Positions 1 to 10,609 are shown, numbered from the stretch's first letter. The stretch is 64,000 nt of DNA from Limiplasma sp036652695 (GCA_036652695.1 JAVVVJ010000003.1:25039-89038); one strand, 5' to 3'. Numbers and translations are program-made. Notes: a model not told the origin generated them from the letters alone.

Positions 1-446
1 CGGAAGCGAACGCCGCTGCTGCAAAGCGCGACGAATACTTAACCATGGCACAGCGCGTGCAGGCGGATTTTGAAAACTACCGCCGCCGCAATCAGAATGT
101 TCGCAAGGAAGCCTTTGACGATGGCGCTCGCGCCTTTGCCACCACGCTTCTATCGGTGATGGATAATATGGAACGCGCCATCGCCGCCGCCGCGGATTCG
201 CCGGATGCAAGCTTGAAGGAAGGCGTGCAGATGGTATGCCGCCAAATGAGCGATGCGTTTGAGAAGCGCGGCATCACCGTGATTGACCGCAAGGGTCAGC
301 CCTTTGATCCCAATCTGGAAAGCGCTGTGATGCAGGGCGCGCCGGAGGACGGCGAACCGGGCACCGTTTGTGAGGTGCTCCAAAAGGGCTACCAGCTGGA
401 AGGCATCGTGATTCGCCATGCGATGGTGAAGGTCGTGCCGGAATAA
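1..446 (+). CDS. grpE: GrpE nucleotide exchange factor (5' partial)
   Basis: C-terminal 147 codons of GrpE, the exchange factor that releases ADP from DnaK. The reading frame is open from base 3, before the first in-window ATG at 45, and reads KRDEYLTMAQRVQADFENYR, the typical end of the GrpE coiled coil, so the true start lies upstream of the window. The beta domain follows, with a GxxxDPNxxxAV-like stretch (GQPFDPNLESAVMQ) and the usual ending GYxLxxxVIRxAMVKV. It lies 97 nt before dnaK in the same direction, the normal grpE-dnaK-dnaJ order of Firmicutes. hrcA would be expected just upstream but is not in the window. Confidence 0.95.
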   Translation, partial: EANAAAAKRDEYLTMAQRVQADFENYRRRNQNVRKEAFDDGARAFATTLLSVMDNMERAIAAAADSPDASLKEGVQMVCRQMSDAFEKRGITVIDRKGQPFDPNLESAVMQGAPEDGEPGTVCEVLQKGYQLEGIVIRHAMVKVVPE

Positions 447-543
447 TCCCTCTGTTTTGGCGAGCCTTTGCTTGCCTGAACATACAACAAAGCAACAATT
501 ACCAAACTGCGGTTACCCGCAAAATTTGAGGAGGATAAACCAT

Positions 544-2364
<1,821 letters not shown>

Positions 2365-2385
2365 TCGATTGCCCTTGTGAACGGC

Positions 2386-2426
2386 CTCGGCGGGATTGGG
2401 AGCGACGCCCCAAGCTCTGCCGGGGC
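2386..2426. repeat. Short palindromic dispersed repeat, copy A
   Basis: The dnaK-dnaJ spacer holds an inverted copy of a small palindrome-rich element. Its 13-nt core GCCCCAAGCTCTG (2407-2419) is the exact reverse complement of bases 5531-5543 after rsmE. Both copies have a TTGGG/CCCAA-type hairpin next to the core. No coding content is seen. Confidence 0.5.
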
Positions 2427-2483
2427 ATTCACGCTGTATATATGTATCATAGATTCGATTTGAAAGTAAGTAGGTGAGAGCTT

Positions 2484-3617
2484 TTGGCAAAGCGTGATTA
2501 TTATGAGGTGCTGGGCGTTGCGAAAAACGCTTCTGACGCCGAGATCAAAAGCGCATACCGCAAGAAAGCCAAGGAATGCCACCCGGATTTGCACCAAAAC
2601 GATAAATCTGCCGAAGAGCGCTTTAAGGAGCTGAGCGAGGCCAACGAGGTGCTGAGCGATGCCGACAAGCGCGCGCGCTATGATCAGTTTGGCTTTGACG
2701 GCCCGCCGATGGGCGGTGCGGGCGGCTTTGATTTTAACGGGTTCGGCGGCGGCGGCGGTATGGGCGGCTTTGAGAGCATCTTCGATTCGTTCTTTGGCGG
2801 CGGTGGCGGTATGGGCGGCTCCGCACGGCGCAACGGCCCTTTGCAGGGCAACGATGTGCAGCATCATATCACCATCTCCTTTGAGGAAGCGGCCTTTGGC
2901 TGTGAAAAGGTCATTGACTTTTTCCGCAGTGAGGGCTGTGAAACCTGCGGCGGCAACGGCGCGAAGCCGGGAACACAGTCCCAAACCTGCCCTACTTGCA
3001 AAGGCTCCGGGCAGGTGCGCACGGGCGGCGGCTTTATGGTGACGGTTCGCACTTGCCCCACCTGCCGTGGCGAGGGCAAGATCATCCGCGATAAATGCAC
3101 CACCTGCAACGGCAGCGGGCATGTGCGCAAAAAAAGGACGCTGACTTTACGCATTCCCGCAGGCGTGCAGGACGGCGTGAGCTTGGTGAAGCGCAACGAG
3201 GGCGAACCCGGCGTGCGCGGCGGCCCGGCCGGCGATTTGTACATCACCATTGCAGTGAGGCCGCATAAGCTGTTTAAGCGCGAGGATACCAACCTTTTGC
3301 TGGATATGCCCATCAGCATTACGCAGGCGGCGCTTGGCGCGGAAATTGACGTGCCAACGTTGGAAAAACCCGTGAAGTTCAAGATTCCAGAGGGCACGCA
3401 GACCGGCACGGAATTCCGGTTGAAGGGGCTTGGCATTGCCTCGCTCAAGACCGGCGCGAAGGGCGATTTGGTTTTGACCGTGCGCGTGGAGGTGCCCAAA
3501 CGCCTGAACGAGAAGCAAAAGGAACTCCTGCGCCAGCTGGAGCAGAGCCTCAATGGTAAGGAATACGAGGGGCGCAAGAGCTTCTCGGAAAAGCTTAAGG
3601 AACTGTTTAACAACTAG
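2484..3617 (+). CDS. dnaJ: Chaperone DnaJ (Hsp40, type I)
   Basis: 377-residue type I J protein that delivers clients to DnaK and stimulates its ATPase. In order: J domain with the HPD tripeptide (ECHPDLHQN), a Gly/Phe-rich linker (about 75-115), four CxxCxGxG zinc repeats (CETCGGNG, CPTCKGSG, CPTCRGEG, CTTCNGSG) and the C-terminal beta domains. The start is TTG at 2484: it is the only start codon that keeps the conserved N-terminus AKRDYYEVLGV, and a GGTGAG ribosome site at 2473-2478 sits before it. It is 119 nt downstream of dnaK, separated by a hairpin-forming repeat. Confidence 0.96.
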   Translation: MAKRDYYEVLGVAKNASDAEIKSAYRKKAKECHPDLHQNDKSAEERFKELSEANEVLSDADKRARYDQFGFDGPPMGGAGGFDFNGFGGGGGMGGFESIFDSFFGGGGGMGGSARRNGPLQGNDVQHHITISFEEAAFGCEKVIDFFRSEGCETCGGNGAKPGTQSQTCPTCKGSGQVRTGGGFMVTVRTCPTCRGEGKIIRDKCTTCNGSGHVRKKRTLTLRIPAGVQDGVSLVKRNEGEPGVRGGPAGDLYITIAVRPHKLFKREDTNLLLDMPISITQAALGAEIDVPTLEKPVKFKIPEGTQTGTEFRLKGLGIASLKTGAKGDLVLTVRVEVPKRLNEKQKELLRQLEQSLNGKEYEGRKSFSEKLKELFNN

Positions 3618-3665
3618 CAAACCCATAAGGCGTGTGCAGGTTGTTGCAGGAAGATAGAAACGATG

Positions 3666-3726
3666 GGGGCGCTGCCTCCGGTCGTTGTGAACTCTTCATG
3701 CAGCGCCCCACGCCTTTTGGCGTTTG
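3666..3726 (+). terminator. Hairpins after dnaJ, possible terminator
   Basis: Two structures lie between dnaJ and prmA. A 10-bp inverted repeat GGGGCGCTGC (3666-3675) / GCAGCGCCCC (3700-3709) is followed directly by a tight hairpin ACGCC-TTTT-GGCGT (3710-3723) and TTT. The second could act as a weak Rho-independent terminator. The U tract is short, so confidence is moderate. Confidence 0.4.
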
Positions 3727-3769
3727 CCCGCGAGAAACACGAAAATCCAAAAACAACGGAGGAATGCCC

Positions 3770-4720
3770 ATGCAATGGTGTGAGGCTATCGTTCATACAA
3801 CCACAGGGGGAGCAGATTTGGTTAGCGAGGCGCTGATGCTGCTGGGCGCGACTGGCACGGAGATCGTTGACCGCGCAGATGTGCCGGATCCGTCCAAGCC
3901 GGGCGTGTACTGGGAGCTTTACGATCCCCAAATGCTTGCGGATATGCCGCAGGATGTGCTGGTCAAGGCTTGGTTTGAGCAAAACGAGCATACGCACGAT
4001 GTGCTGGAGCTTGCCAAGCAAAAGCTGGCGGACTACCAGACTGCGGATTTTGGCATTGACTTTGGCACGCTGCGCATGGAACTGCAAGGCGTGGCGGATG
4101 AGGATTGGGCCGAAAACTGGAAGAAGTATTATAAGCCCTTCCGCGTGGGTACGCGGCTGGTGGTCAAGCCCACGTGGGAGCCGTACCAGCAGCAGGAGAG
4201 CGATTTGCTGATTGAGCTTGACCCCGGCATGGCCTTTGGCACGGGCACGCATGAAACCACCAATATGTGCATGATGCTACTGGAAAAGCACCTGCATGGC
4301 GGCATGCGCGTGATGGACGTGGGCACGGGCAGCGGCATTCTGGCCATCGCGGCGGCAAAGCTCGGTGCAGAGGATGTGCTGGCGATCGACATCGATCCAG
4401 ACGCGGTGAAGGTGGCAAAGGAAAACGTGATCCTCAACCATGTGCAAGCGCGGGTGCGCACAGTGGTGGGCGATTTGGTAAAGGGCGAAGCGATGCCGTG
4501 CGAGCTGGCGGTTGCCAATATCGTGGCGGATGCCATCTGCATGCTGGCGGGGCCGCTTACGCGCCATTTGGTGCGGGATGGGCTGCTCATCTGCTCGGGT
4601 ATCATCCGTGAACGGGAACAGGATGTGCTTGCGGCGGTCAAGGAGGCGGGCTATACGGTCTATGACCGCTGCGAGAAGGGCGAGTGGGTTGCGCTTTGCC
4701 TGAAAAACGAGGGCAAATAA
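3770..4720 (+). CDS. prmA: Ribosomal protein L11 methyltransferase PrmA
   Basis: 316-residue SAM-dependent enzyme that methylates ribosomal protein L11. An N-terminal L11-recognition domain is followed by a linker with WAENWKKYYKPF. The class I methyltransferase domain has GMAFGTGTHETT, the SAM loop VGTGSGILAIAA and the catalytic-site motif VANIVAD. GGAGG at 3758-3762 lies 7 nt before the ATG at 3770 and only 1 nt before another ATG at 3764, so 3770 is chosen. It is followed with no gap by rsmE (TAA then ATG), a pairing common in Clostridia. Confidence 0.95.
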   Translation: MQWCEAIVHTTTGGADLVSEALMLLGATGTEIVDRADVPDPSKPGVYWELYDPQMLADMPQDVLVKAWFEQNEHTHDVLELAKQKLADYQTADFGIDFGTLRMELQGVADEDWAENWKKYYKPFRVGTRLVVKPTWEPYQQQESDLLIELDPGMAFGTGTHETTNMCMMLLEKHLHGGMRVMDVGTGSGILAIAAAKLGAEDVLAIDIDPDAVKVAKENVILNHVQARVRTVVGDLVKGEAMPCELAVANIVADAICMLAGPLTRHLVRDGLLICSGIIREREQDVLAAVKEAGYTVYDRCEKGEWVALCLKNEGK

Positions 4721-5479
4721 ATGCATCGTTTTTTTGTGGAACGCCCGATTGACGGCGTGGGTGAGGCAGTGCCGCTGCCGCGCGAGGAGAGCGAGCATGC
4801 CGCGCGCGTGCTGCGCCTGCGTGCGGGCGAAGCGGTGCGGCTGTTGGATGGCGCGGGTCTGTATGATGCGGAGCTGCGCGAGGTGAACGACCGCGCGACG
4901 ACCGCAGTGGTGACGGCTGTCTGCCCTTCGCCAGAGCCTTGCGCGCAAGCGGTGCTCTGGCAGGGGCTGCCCAAGGCGGATAAGCTGGAGCTGATTGCTC
5001 AAAAGGCTACGGAGCTGGGAGCATGGGAGCTTTGGCCCGTGGAGATGCGGCATTGTGTGGCAAAAGCGGATAAAACGGGGCGAGCTGATCAGAAACGAGA
5101 GCGACTTGCCCGCATTGCGCTGGAGGCGGCAAAGCAGAGCGGGCGCGCGCATGTGCCGCAGATTGCGCCGGTGCGCAGCTTTGAGGAAGTGCTGGCCGCG
5201 CTTGCGCAAGCCCCGGGCTTTGACCTTGTGCTGGTTGCGTGGGAGGAAGAACGCGCGTTGCCCATGAGCGAGGCGGTGCGCGCCTATACGGCTGAGCATG
5301 GCGTGCCGACAAGGGTGCTGATCGTGATTGGTCCCGAGGGGGGCATTTCGGTGGAGGAGCATCAATTGTTGCGCGAGGCTGGCGCGGTGAGCGTCACGTT
5401 GGGGAAGCGAATTCTGCGCACGGAAACCGCGGGCTTGTGCGCATTGAGCGTGCTATGGACAGCACTTGGCGAAATGTAA
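4721..5479 (+). CDS. rsmE: 16S rRNA (uracil-1498-N3)-methyltransferase RsmE
   Basis: 252-residue SPOUT-class methyltransferase that makes m3U1498 in 16S rRNA. The N-terminal PUA-like domain is recognisable by RDRFFVE-like MHRFFVERP and the EESEHAARVLRLRAGE segment. The C-terminal trefoil-knot SAM site reads IGPEGGISVEE and LGKRILRTETA, the family hallmarks. It starts immediately after the prmA stop codon and is probably translationally coupled to it. Confidence 0.95.
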   Translation: MHRFFVERPIDGVGEAVPLPREESEHAARVLRLRAGEAVRLLDGAGLYDAELREVNDRATTAVVTAVCPSPEPCAQAVLWQGLPKADKLELIAQKATELGAWELWPVEMRHCVAKADKTGRADQKRERLARIALEAAKQSGRAHVPQIAPVRSFEEVLAALAQAPGFDLVLVAWEEERALPMSEAVRAYTAEHGVPTRVLIVIGPEGGISVEEHQLLREAGAVSVTLGKRILRTETAGLCALSVLWTALGEM

Positions 5480-5523
5480 AAAAGCTGCGGAATGGGCGAT
5501 TTGAGGGATGCGGGGGGATCGTT

Positions 5524-5565
5524 TCCCTGCCAGAGCTTGGGGCAGCACCCCAACTCCCCTCCCGC
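5524..5565. repeat. Short palindromic dispersed repeat, copy B
   Basis: Second copy of the element at 2386-2426, in opposite orientation, in the 212-nt rsmE-mtaB spacer. The core CAGAGCTTGGGGC (5531-5543) forms a hairpin with CCCCAA (TTGGGG-CAGCA-CCCCAA). The rest of the spacer shows no gene and no clear promoter. Confidence 0.5.
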
Positions 5566-5691
5566 GCGCCGCAGCGCATCCGCAAAGCTTGGCGGCGCTT
5601 GTAAGCGCAATGCCGTATCAAAAAAACAAAGACCCAAGCCCGGATGCATCCATCCGGATATGCGCGAGGGTTTGAAAGGATGGCTGTCACT

Positions 5692-6987
5692 ATGCCAAAG
5701 ACCGTTGCCTTTACCACGCTGGGCTGCAAGGTGAACCAGTATGATACGCAGGCTATGCTGGAGGCGTTCGAGCGCCGCGGCTATCAGGTGCTTGCGAGCA
5801 ATGCCCCGGCGGACGTGTATGTCATCAACACCTGCACGGTAACGGGCACGGGCGATAAAAAGAGCATGCAGCTCATCCGCAGATGCGGGCGGCGCAGCCC
5901 GGGCGCGGAGGTGGTCATCACGGGCTGCCTTGCGCAACGCATGGGGGAGAGCCTGCGCGATACGGGCGCGAGGCTTATTTTGGGCACGCAGTACCGTGCG
6001 CGCGTGGTGGAGCTGTTGGAGAAAGCCATTGCGGAAAATACGCAGCTTGTGGCGGTTGACGCGCTGGAAGCCGCGCCCTATGAGCCGCTCAGCATCCATA
6101 GCCATGAGGGGCATACCCGCGCGGTGATGAAGATTCAGGAGGGCTGCGACAACCGGTGTACCTACTGCATCATTCCTTCGGTGCGTGGGAAGGTGCGTTC
6201 TCGCCCGCTGGCAAGCATACGCGAGGAGGCGGCATCGCTTGGCGAGGCCGGCTTTTGCGAGCTGGTGCTCACGGGCATTCATTTAACGAGCTATGGGCGC
6301 GATTTGCCGGAGAAGCCGACGCTCGCGCAGGCCATCCGCGAGGTGTGCGAATGCAAGGGCGTTGCGCGCGTGCGATTGGGATCGCTGGAGCCGAGCGTGG
6401 CAAGCGAGGGCTTTGTGAGGGAAATCTCCAGCCTTGCGCAGCTGTGCCCGCAGTTTCATCTGGCGTTGCAAAGCGGTAGCGACGCGGTGCTACAGCGCAT
6501 GAAGCGCCGGTATTCGACTGCGCAGTTTGTGGCGGCGGTTGATCGTCTGCGCACGGCTTACCCGGACGCGGCCTTCACCACGGACGTGATCGTTGGTTTT
6601 CCGGGCGAAACGGAGGAGGAATTTGTGCAGACGCTCTCGTTCTGTGAAAAAATTGGCTTTATGAAGCTGCATGTATTCCCCTTTAGCCCCCGGGAGGGCA
6701 CGCCTGCGGCTGAGATGCCGGATCAGCTGCCGCAGGGCGTTAAGGAAAGCCGCGTGCGGCGGTTGATTGCCCTAGGGGATGAATTGTCCCGCCGCTACCG
6801 GGAACGGCTGCTTGGCACGGAGCGCGAGGTGCTTTTTGAGGAGTGCGCCCCCTCTGGCGCAATGGTGGGCTTCACGCCTGAATACGTGCATGTGAGCGCG
6901 CAGGGCGCGAAGCCCGGTCAGCTTGCGCGTGTTCGGCTGACCGCGCTAACCACGGAAGGAATCACGGGTATGATTGTGGAATCATAG
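5692..6987 (+). CDS. mtaB: tRNA t6A37 methylthiotransferase MtaB
   Basis: 431-residue radical SAM methylthiotransferase that converts t6A37 to ms2t6A37 in tRNA. Order of domains: the UPF0004 domain with its three cluster cysteines (GCKVNQYDTQ, NTCTVTGTGDKKS, GCLAQR), the radical SAM core with CDNRCTYC, then FTTDVIVGFPGETEEEF and a C-terminal TRAM-like domain. The wording of the CxxxCxxC region (IIPSVRGKVRSR) is that of MtaB rather than MiaB or RimO. ATG 5692 is preceded by GAAAGGA (5674-5680). An in-frame ATG at 5680 is also possible. Confidence 0.93.
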   Translation: MPKTVAFTTLGCKVNQYDTQAMLEAFERRGYQVLASNAPADVYVINTCTVTGTGDKKSMQLIRRCGRRSPGAEVVITGCLAQRMGESLRDTGARLILGTQYRARVVELLEKAIAENTQLVAVDALEAAPYEPLSIHSHEGHTRAVMKIQEGCDNRCTYCIIPSVRGKVRSRPLASIREEAASLGEAGFCELVLTGIHLTSYGRDLPEKPTLAQAIREVCECKGVARVRLGSLEPSVASEGFVREISSLAQLCPQFHLALQSGSDAVLQRMKRRYSTAQFVAAVDRLRTAYPDAAFTTDVIVGFPGETEEEFVQTLSFCEKIGFMKLHVFPFSPREGTPAAEMPDQLPQGVKESRVRRLIALGDELSRRYRERLLGTEREVLFEECAPSGAMVGFTPEYVHVSAQGAKPGQLARVRLTALTTEGITGMIVES

Positions 6988-7055
6988 GGCTGGCTTTTGG
7001 AAAACCGGCTGCCGCGCTGGTGAAAAGGCGCAATTGCGAAAGTGAGGAAATGGAA

Positions 7056-7400
7056 ATGCAGGATTGCCTGTTTTGTAAAATCATCGCGGGGGAAATTCCC
7101 GCCCAAAAGGTATATGAGGATGCGGATACCTTTGCTTTTTATGATATCAACCCCCAAGCGCCGGTGCATGTGCTGGTTGTCAGCAAAAAGCATGTGCCGG
7201 ATGTGGCGCACCACGCGGAGCTTGACGACCATGAATTGGCGGCCTGCCTGCGCGCCTGTGCTGCCGTGGCTGAAAAGCTTGGGCTTGTGAGCGGCGGTTA
7301 CCGCATTGTGAATAACTGCGGCGAAAACGCCTGCCAAACCGTAAAGCACATGCATTATCATATTCTTGGCGGAGAAAAGCTCAGCGAACGCATGGCTTGA
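7056..7400 (+). CDS. HIT family nucleotide-binding hydrolase
   Basis: 114-residue histidine-triad protein of the Hint type, which hydrolyses purine nucleoside phosphoramidates and similar AMP-linked molecules. It begins QDCLFCKIIAGEIP and carries the catalytic triad HMHYHILGG near the C-terminus. The four zinc-ligand positions of Hint proteins are partly present (two N-terminal Cys). GTGAGG at 7042-7047 is 8 nt before ATG 7056; ATG 7050 is too close to the ribosome site. It lies 68 nt after mtaB and may share its transcript. Confidence 0.93.
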   Translation: MQDCLFCKIIAGEIPAQKVYEDADTFAFYDINPQAPVHVLVVSKKHVPDVAHHAELDDHELAACLRACAAVAEKLGLVSGGYRIVNNCGENACQTVKHMHYHILGGEKLSERMA

Positions 7401-7546
7401 GCGCGAAAATGAGCGCTTTTCATGCGCTAGGGCGCTGTCTGCTTGGCTTTTTCAACACAGGAGGCCGCCAGATAAATGCCCAAAATCGTTTCAAAAATCC
7501 TGTGCAGAAATGTGCTGGCATTTTGCTGTTCAAATCATGGCAAATG

Positions 7547-7555
7547 TGGTATACT
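7547..7555 (+). promoter_or_regulatory. Extended -10 promoter for the 6S-like RNA
   Basis: TG at 7547-7548, one base, then TATACT at 7550-7555: an extended -10 element. No good -35 box is seen at 17 nt. The predicted start, about 7561-7562, falls just before the closing stem of the structured RNA described next. Confidence 0.65.
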
Positions 7556-7561
7556 AAAAAA

Positions 7562-7735
7562 GTTATATGGGATCGTAGGCTTTGACAAGCGGAAGTGAGC
7601 ATCCCCTCATACGATTGCGTTTCAGGCGACATGGTCGTTGCCTGCGGTGCTTTTCCGTATGTTTACGGATCTTGGCATAAAGGCACGGACTCGGCGGCTA
7701 CGCGTTCCGGCCTCATGATAATCCCTAAAACCCAA
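7562..7735 (+). ncRNA. ssrS: Probable 6S RNA (SsrS-type)
   Basis: About 175 nt, non-coding, directly downstream of a promoter in the 373-nt HIT-rnj gap. The ends pair: GGGAT (7569-7573) with ATCCC (7721-7725), and CGT-AGGC (7574-7580) with GCCT-C-ATG (7710-7717), with small bulges. The 5' inner strand ACAAGCGG...CCCCTCATACGAT strongly resembles the 6S signature known from E. coli (GCAAGCGG...CCCCTGAGCCGAT), and the 3' strand has GACTCGGCGGCTACGCG. A local hairpin CCGTA-TGTT-TACGG (7655-7668) and an apical CAGGC/GCCTG stem (7623-7644) fit the open-promoter-mimic architecture that binds RNA polymerase holoenzyme. Identity rests on recalled consensus; no covariance search was run. Confidence 0.75.
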
Positions 7736-7773
7736 ATCCACAGCGCGCGCCGCGCGCAAGTAAGGAGGCACCA

Positions 7774-9452
7774 ATGGAAGAAACTGACCAGAAGCTGCGC
7801 ATTATTCCCCTCGGCGGCGTTGATGAATTCGGCAAAAACATTACAGTGATTGAATATGGCGAGGATATCATCGTTGTGGATTGCGGATCAATCTTCCCTA
7901 AGGAAGATATGCTCGGCGTTGACCTCGTGATTCCCGATGTCACATACCTGATTAAGAACAAGGATCGCATCCGCGGCATGCTGCTCACGCATGGCCACGA
8001 GGATCATATCGGCGCTACGCCTTATGTGCTGCGTCAAGTGCCGATGCCGCTCTACGCTACGAAGCTCACCTTGGCACTTGTGGATCTCAAGCTCAAGGAA
8101 CACCGCATCGCGGGCATTTCCTTGAACGTCATTAAGCCGCGTGACGAGATCACGCTTGGTTGCTTTACGGTGAAGTTCATTCATGTGAATCACTCCATCG
8201 CGGGCGCGGTGGCGCTTGCCATCACCTGCCCCGCCGGCACCATTGTGATGAGCGGAGACTTTAAGGTGGACTTTACCCCCATCGATGGCGAAGTAACGGA
8301 TCTTGCCAGCTTCGCCGTGCTTGGCAACGCGGGTGTGCTGGCGTTCCTTTGCGAATCCACCAACATTGAGCGCAAGGGTCACACCATGAGCGAAACCAAG
8401 ATTGGACAGACGTTTATTGATATGTTCCAGCAGGCGAAGGGTCGCGTCATCGTGGCCATGTTTGCCAGCAATATCCACCGCGTGCAGATGGTGGTGGATT
8501 CCGCAGCCATGTTTGGGCGCAAGGTTTGCTTCGTGGGGCGCAGTATGGTGAACGTTTCGCGGGTGGCGATGTCCATTGGCGAACTGAACATCCCTGAGGA
8601 AAACATCATTGACGTGGACGATATCGATAATTATCCGGACGAGAGCATTCTTGTGGTGACCACCGGCAGCCAAGGCGAGGCCATGGCAGGCCTGACGCGC
8701 ATGGCCTATGGCGAGCACCGCAAGCTGCAAATTCGCCCAACGGATATGGTCATTATTTCCGCATCGCCCATCCCGGGCAACGAAAAGCCTGTTTCACGTG
8801 TGATTAACCAGCTCTACCGCTGCGGCGCAAACGTCATTTATGGGCAGCTGGGCGAAGTACACGTTTCCGGTCACGCCTGCCAGGAGGAAATTAAGCTGCT
8901 GCATGTGCTTTGCAAGGCGCGGTACTTTATTCCTATCCATGGTGAATACTCCAAGCTTTGGCAGCACGCGGAGCTTGCTGAAACCTTGGGCACGCCAAGC
9001 CAGAACATCATCATCCCCGAAATCGGGCAGGTGATTGAGATGAGCAACGACAGCNNNNNNNNNNCAGCCTTGCCATTACGGGCGTTGTGCCCACGGGCGG
9101 CGTGCTGGTGGACGGCCTTGGCATAGGCGATGTGGGCAACGTGGTGCTGCGCGACCGCAAGCACCTCAGTCAGGACGGGTTGATCATTGTGGTGATGGCG
9201 ATTGACCGCGACAACGGTACCTTGGTATCCGGTCCGGATATCATCAGCCGGGGCTTCGTCTATGTGCGCGAGAATGAGGACATCATCGAATCCAGCCGCG
9301 AGCTTGCGCGCAACATCCTGATGAGCTACGGGCGCATCGATGGCAGCGAGTGGCAAGCGCTCAAGAACCGCATCAAAGATGAGCTGCACCGCTATATCTT
9401 CGATAAGATCAAGCGCAACCCCATGATTCTCCCCATCATTATGGAGATTTGA
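7774..9452 (+). CDS. rnj: Ribonuclease J (interrupted by an N gap)
   Basis: Metallo-beta-lactamase / beta-CASP nuclease with 5'-3' exo- and endonuclease activity in mRNA decay and rRNA maturation. The start ATG 7774 follows AAGGAGG. Metal-binding motif LTHGHEDHIG, then SGDFKVDFTP, the beta-CASP domain, GEVHVSGHACQEE and IHGEYSKL are all present. Ten Ns at 9055-9064 interrupt the gene. After them the frame resumes at 9066 as SLAITGVVPTGGVLVDGLG and runs to the stop at 9452 with the usual C-terminal domain (GDVGNVVLRDRKHLSQDG). The 11 bases between the two intact codons are not a multiple of three, so the gap length is a placeholder, not a real frameshift. Confidence 0.95.
9055..9064. other. 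Assembly gap of 10 Ns inside rnj
   Basis: Run of ten undetermined bases. By comparison with the RNase J protein only a few residues should be missing, so the true length is probably near 9 or 12 nt rather than 10. Confidence 0.95.
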
Positions 9453-9555
9453 GCAGCGTGCGCGGGTGGCGGGACGGGGAACGTTGGGCGGCGCGGCTTC
9501 CCAAAACTACCGTCTCAGGGCTTTGCCAGCCGCAAATTCCTTCTTTTGATTTTTT

Positions 9556-9595
9556 TTGGGCGACTCCGCATAGGAGCCGCCCAAACTGCTTTTTT
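9556..9595 (+). terminator. Rho-independent terminator after rnj
   Basis: Stem TTGGGCG-A-CTCC (9556-9567), loop GCATA, GGAG-C-CGCCCAA (9573-9584), followed by ACTGC and six Ts (9590-9595). The left side is also T-rich (9550-9557). Confidence 0.7.
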
Positions 9596-9632
9596 GCGGG
9601 GCGTGCGCGCGCGTTTCATGCGTTGCGCACGC

Positions 9633-9661
9633 GCATAGTTCCTTCGTTTCAGCGCATGCTA
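9633..9661 (+). promoter_or_regulatory. Forespore sigma-G-like promoter of gpr
   Basis: GCATA at 9633-9637, exactly 17 nt, then CATGCTA at 9655-9661. This matches the B. subtilis sigma-G consensus (-35 gHATR, -10 CATnnTA), and gpr is a forespore gene. Predicted start about 9668, just before the GAAAGG ribosome site. Confidence 0.7.
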
Positions 9662-9679
9662 TTTCCAGAAAGGATGGGG

Positions 9680-10609
9680 ATGGCTATGCGCGGCTTTCGC
9701 ACCGATCTGGCGATGGAATGCATCGGCGATGAAAATGGAAAGCTGGAGGGCGTGCGCGTATCTGCGCATCATTTGGGGGAGGTCACGCATACGCGCATTC
9801 GCATCGAAAAAGAGTGCGCCGCGGAGGCACTTAACCGCAGATGCGGCGATTATATTACGCTGGAATGTCCTTCTCTACCCCGGTGTCCTACCCGCACGCG
9901 AAGCTTTTTGGCAAAGCTGATTGCGCATGGCGTGCATTGCATGCTGCCCTGCGAGGGCGAGGTGTTGGTGGTGGGGCTTGGCAACCGCAATGTGACGGCA
10001 GACGCGCTCGGCACACGCGTGGTGGAGCGCATGCTGGTGACGCGGCATTTAAATGAAGCTGTGGCCGGGGAACTCAAGGGTAGACTGCGCGGCGTGAGCG
10101 CGATTGCGCCCGGGGTGCTGGGGCTTACGGGCATTGAAACCGCTGAGCTTTGCCGGGGGCTGGTCGCGCATGTCAAGCCTTGCGCCGTGATTGCCATTGA
10201 CGCGCTTGCGGCTTTTGAAAGCGAGCGCATTTGCACAACGATTCAAATTACGGATACGGGCATTGAACCGGGGAGCGGCGTTGGCAATCATCGCCTAGGG
10301 CTTACGCAGGAAACCTTAGGCGTGCGCGTGATCGCCGTGGGGGTACCCATGGTGGTTTATGCCTCCACCATTGCCCGCGATGCCATGGCACGCCTGATTG
10401 ATGGCTACGGCGTGTTTCGCGGGCATGAGGACGCGGCGGACATCTTGCTGCGGCAGGTGGCGGACGGCGTTCTGGGCGACATGGTCGTTACCCCGCGAGA
10501 AATTGACGAGCTGGTGTTAAGCGTGGCTGATCTTTTGAGCGATGGCCTCAATCAGGCACTTCATCCGGCTGTAGATCGGGACACGCTGCATACCTACATG
10601 CGCAGTTAG
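9680..10609 (+). CDS. gpr: Germination protease GPR
   Basis: 309-residue aspartate-type endopeptidase (family A25) that degrades the DNA-protecting small acid-soluble proteins when spores germinate. The N-terminus carries FRTDLAMEC, the zymogen processing region (RTDLA-xE), only a few residues from the start, and VVGLGNRNVTADALG with a family-conserved Asp follows. Further family stretches are PGVLGLTGIET and IAIDALAA. AGAAAGG at 9667-9673 favours ATG 9680; 9674 and 9686 are alternatives. It is followed by spoIIP, the order also seen in Bacillus. Confidence 0.93.
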   Translation: MAMRGFRTDLAMECIGDENGKLEGVRVSAHHLGEVTHTRIRIEKECAAEALNRRCGDYITLECPSLPRCPTRTRSFLAKLIAHGVHCMLPCEGEVLVVGLGNRNVTADALGTRVVERMLVTRHLNEAVAGELKGRLRGVSAIAPGVLGLTGIETAELCRGLVAHVKPCAVIAIDALAAFESERICTTIQITDTGIEPGSGVGNHRLGLTQETLGVRVIAVGVPMVVYASTIARDAMARLIDGYGVFRGHEDAADILLRQVADGVLGDMVVTPREIDELVLSVADLLSDGLNQALHPAVDRDTLHTYMRS

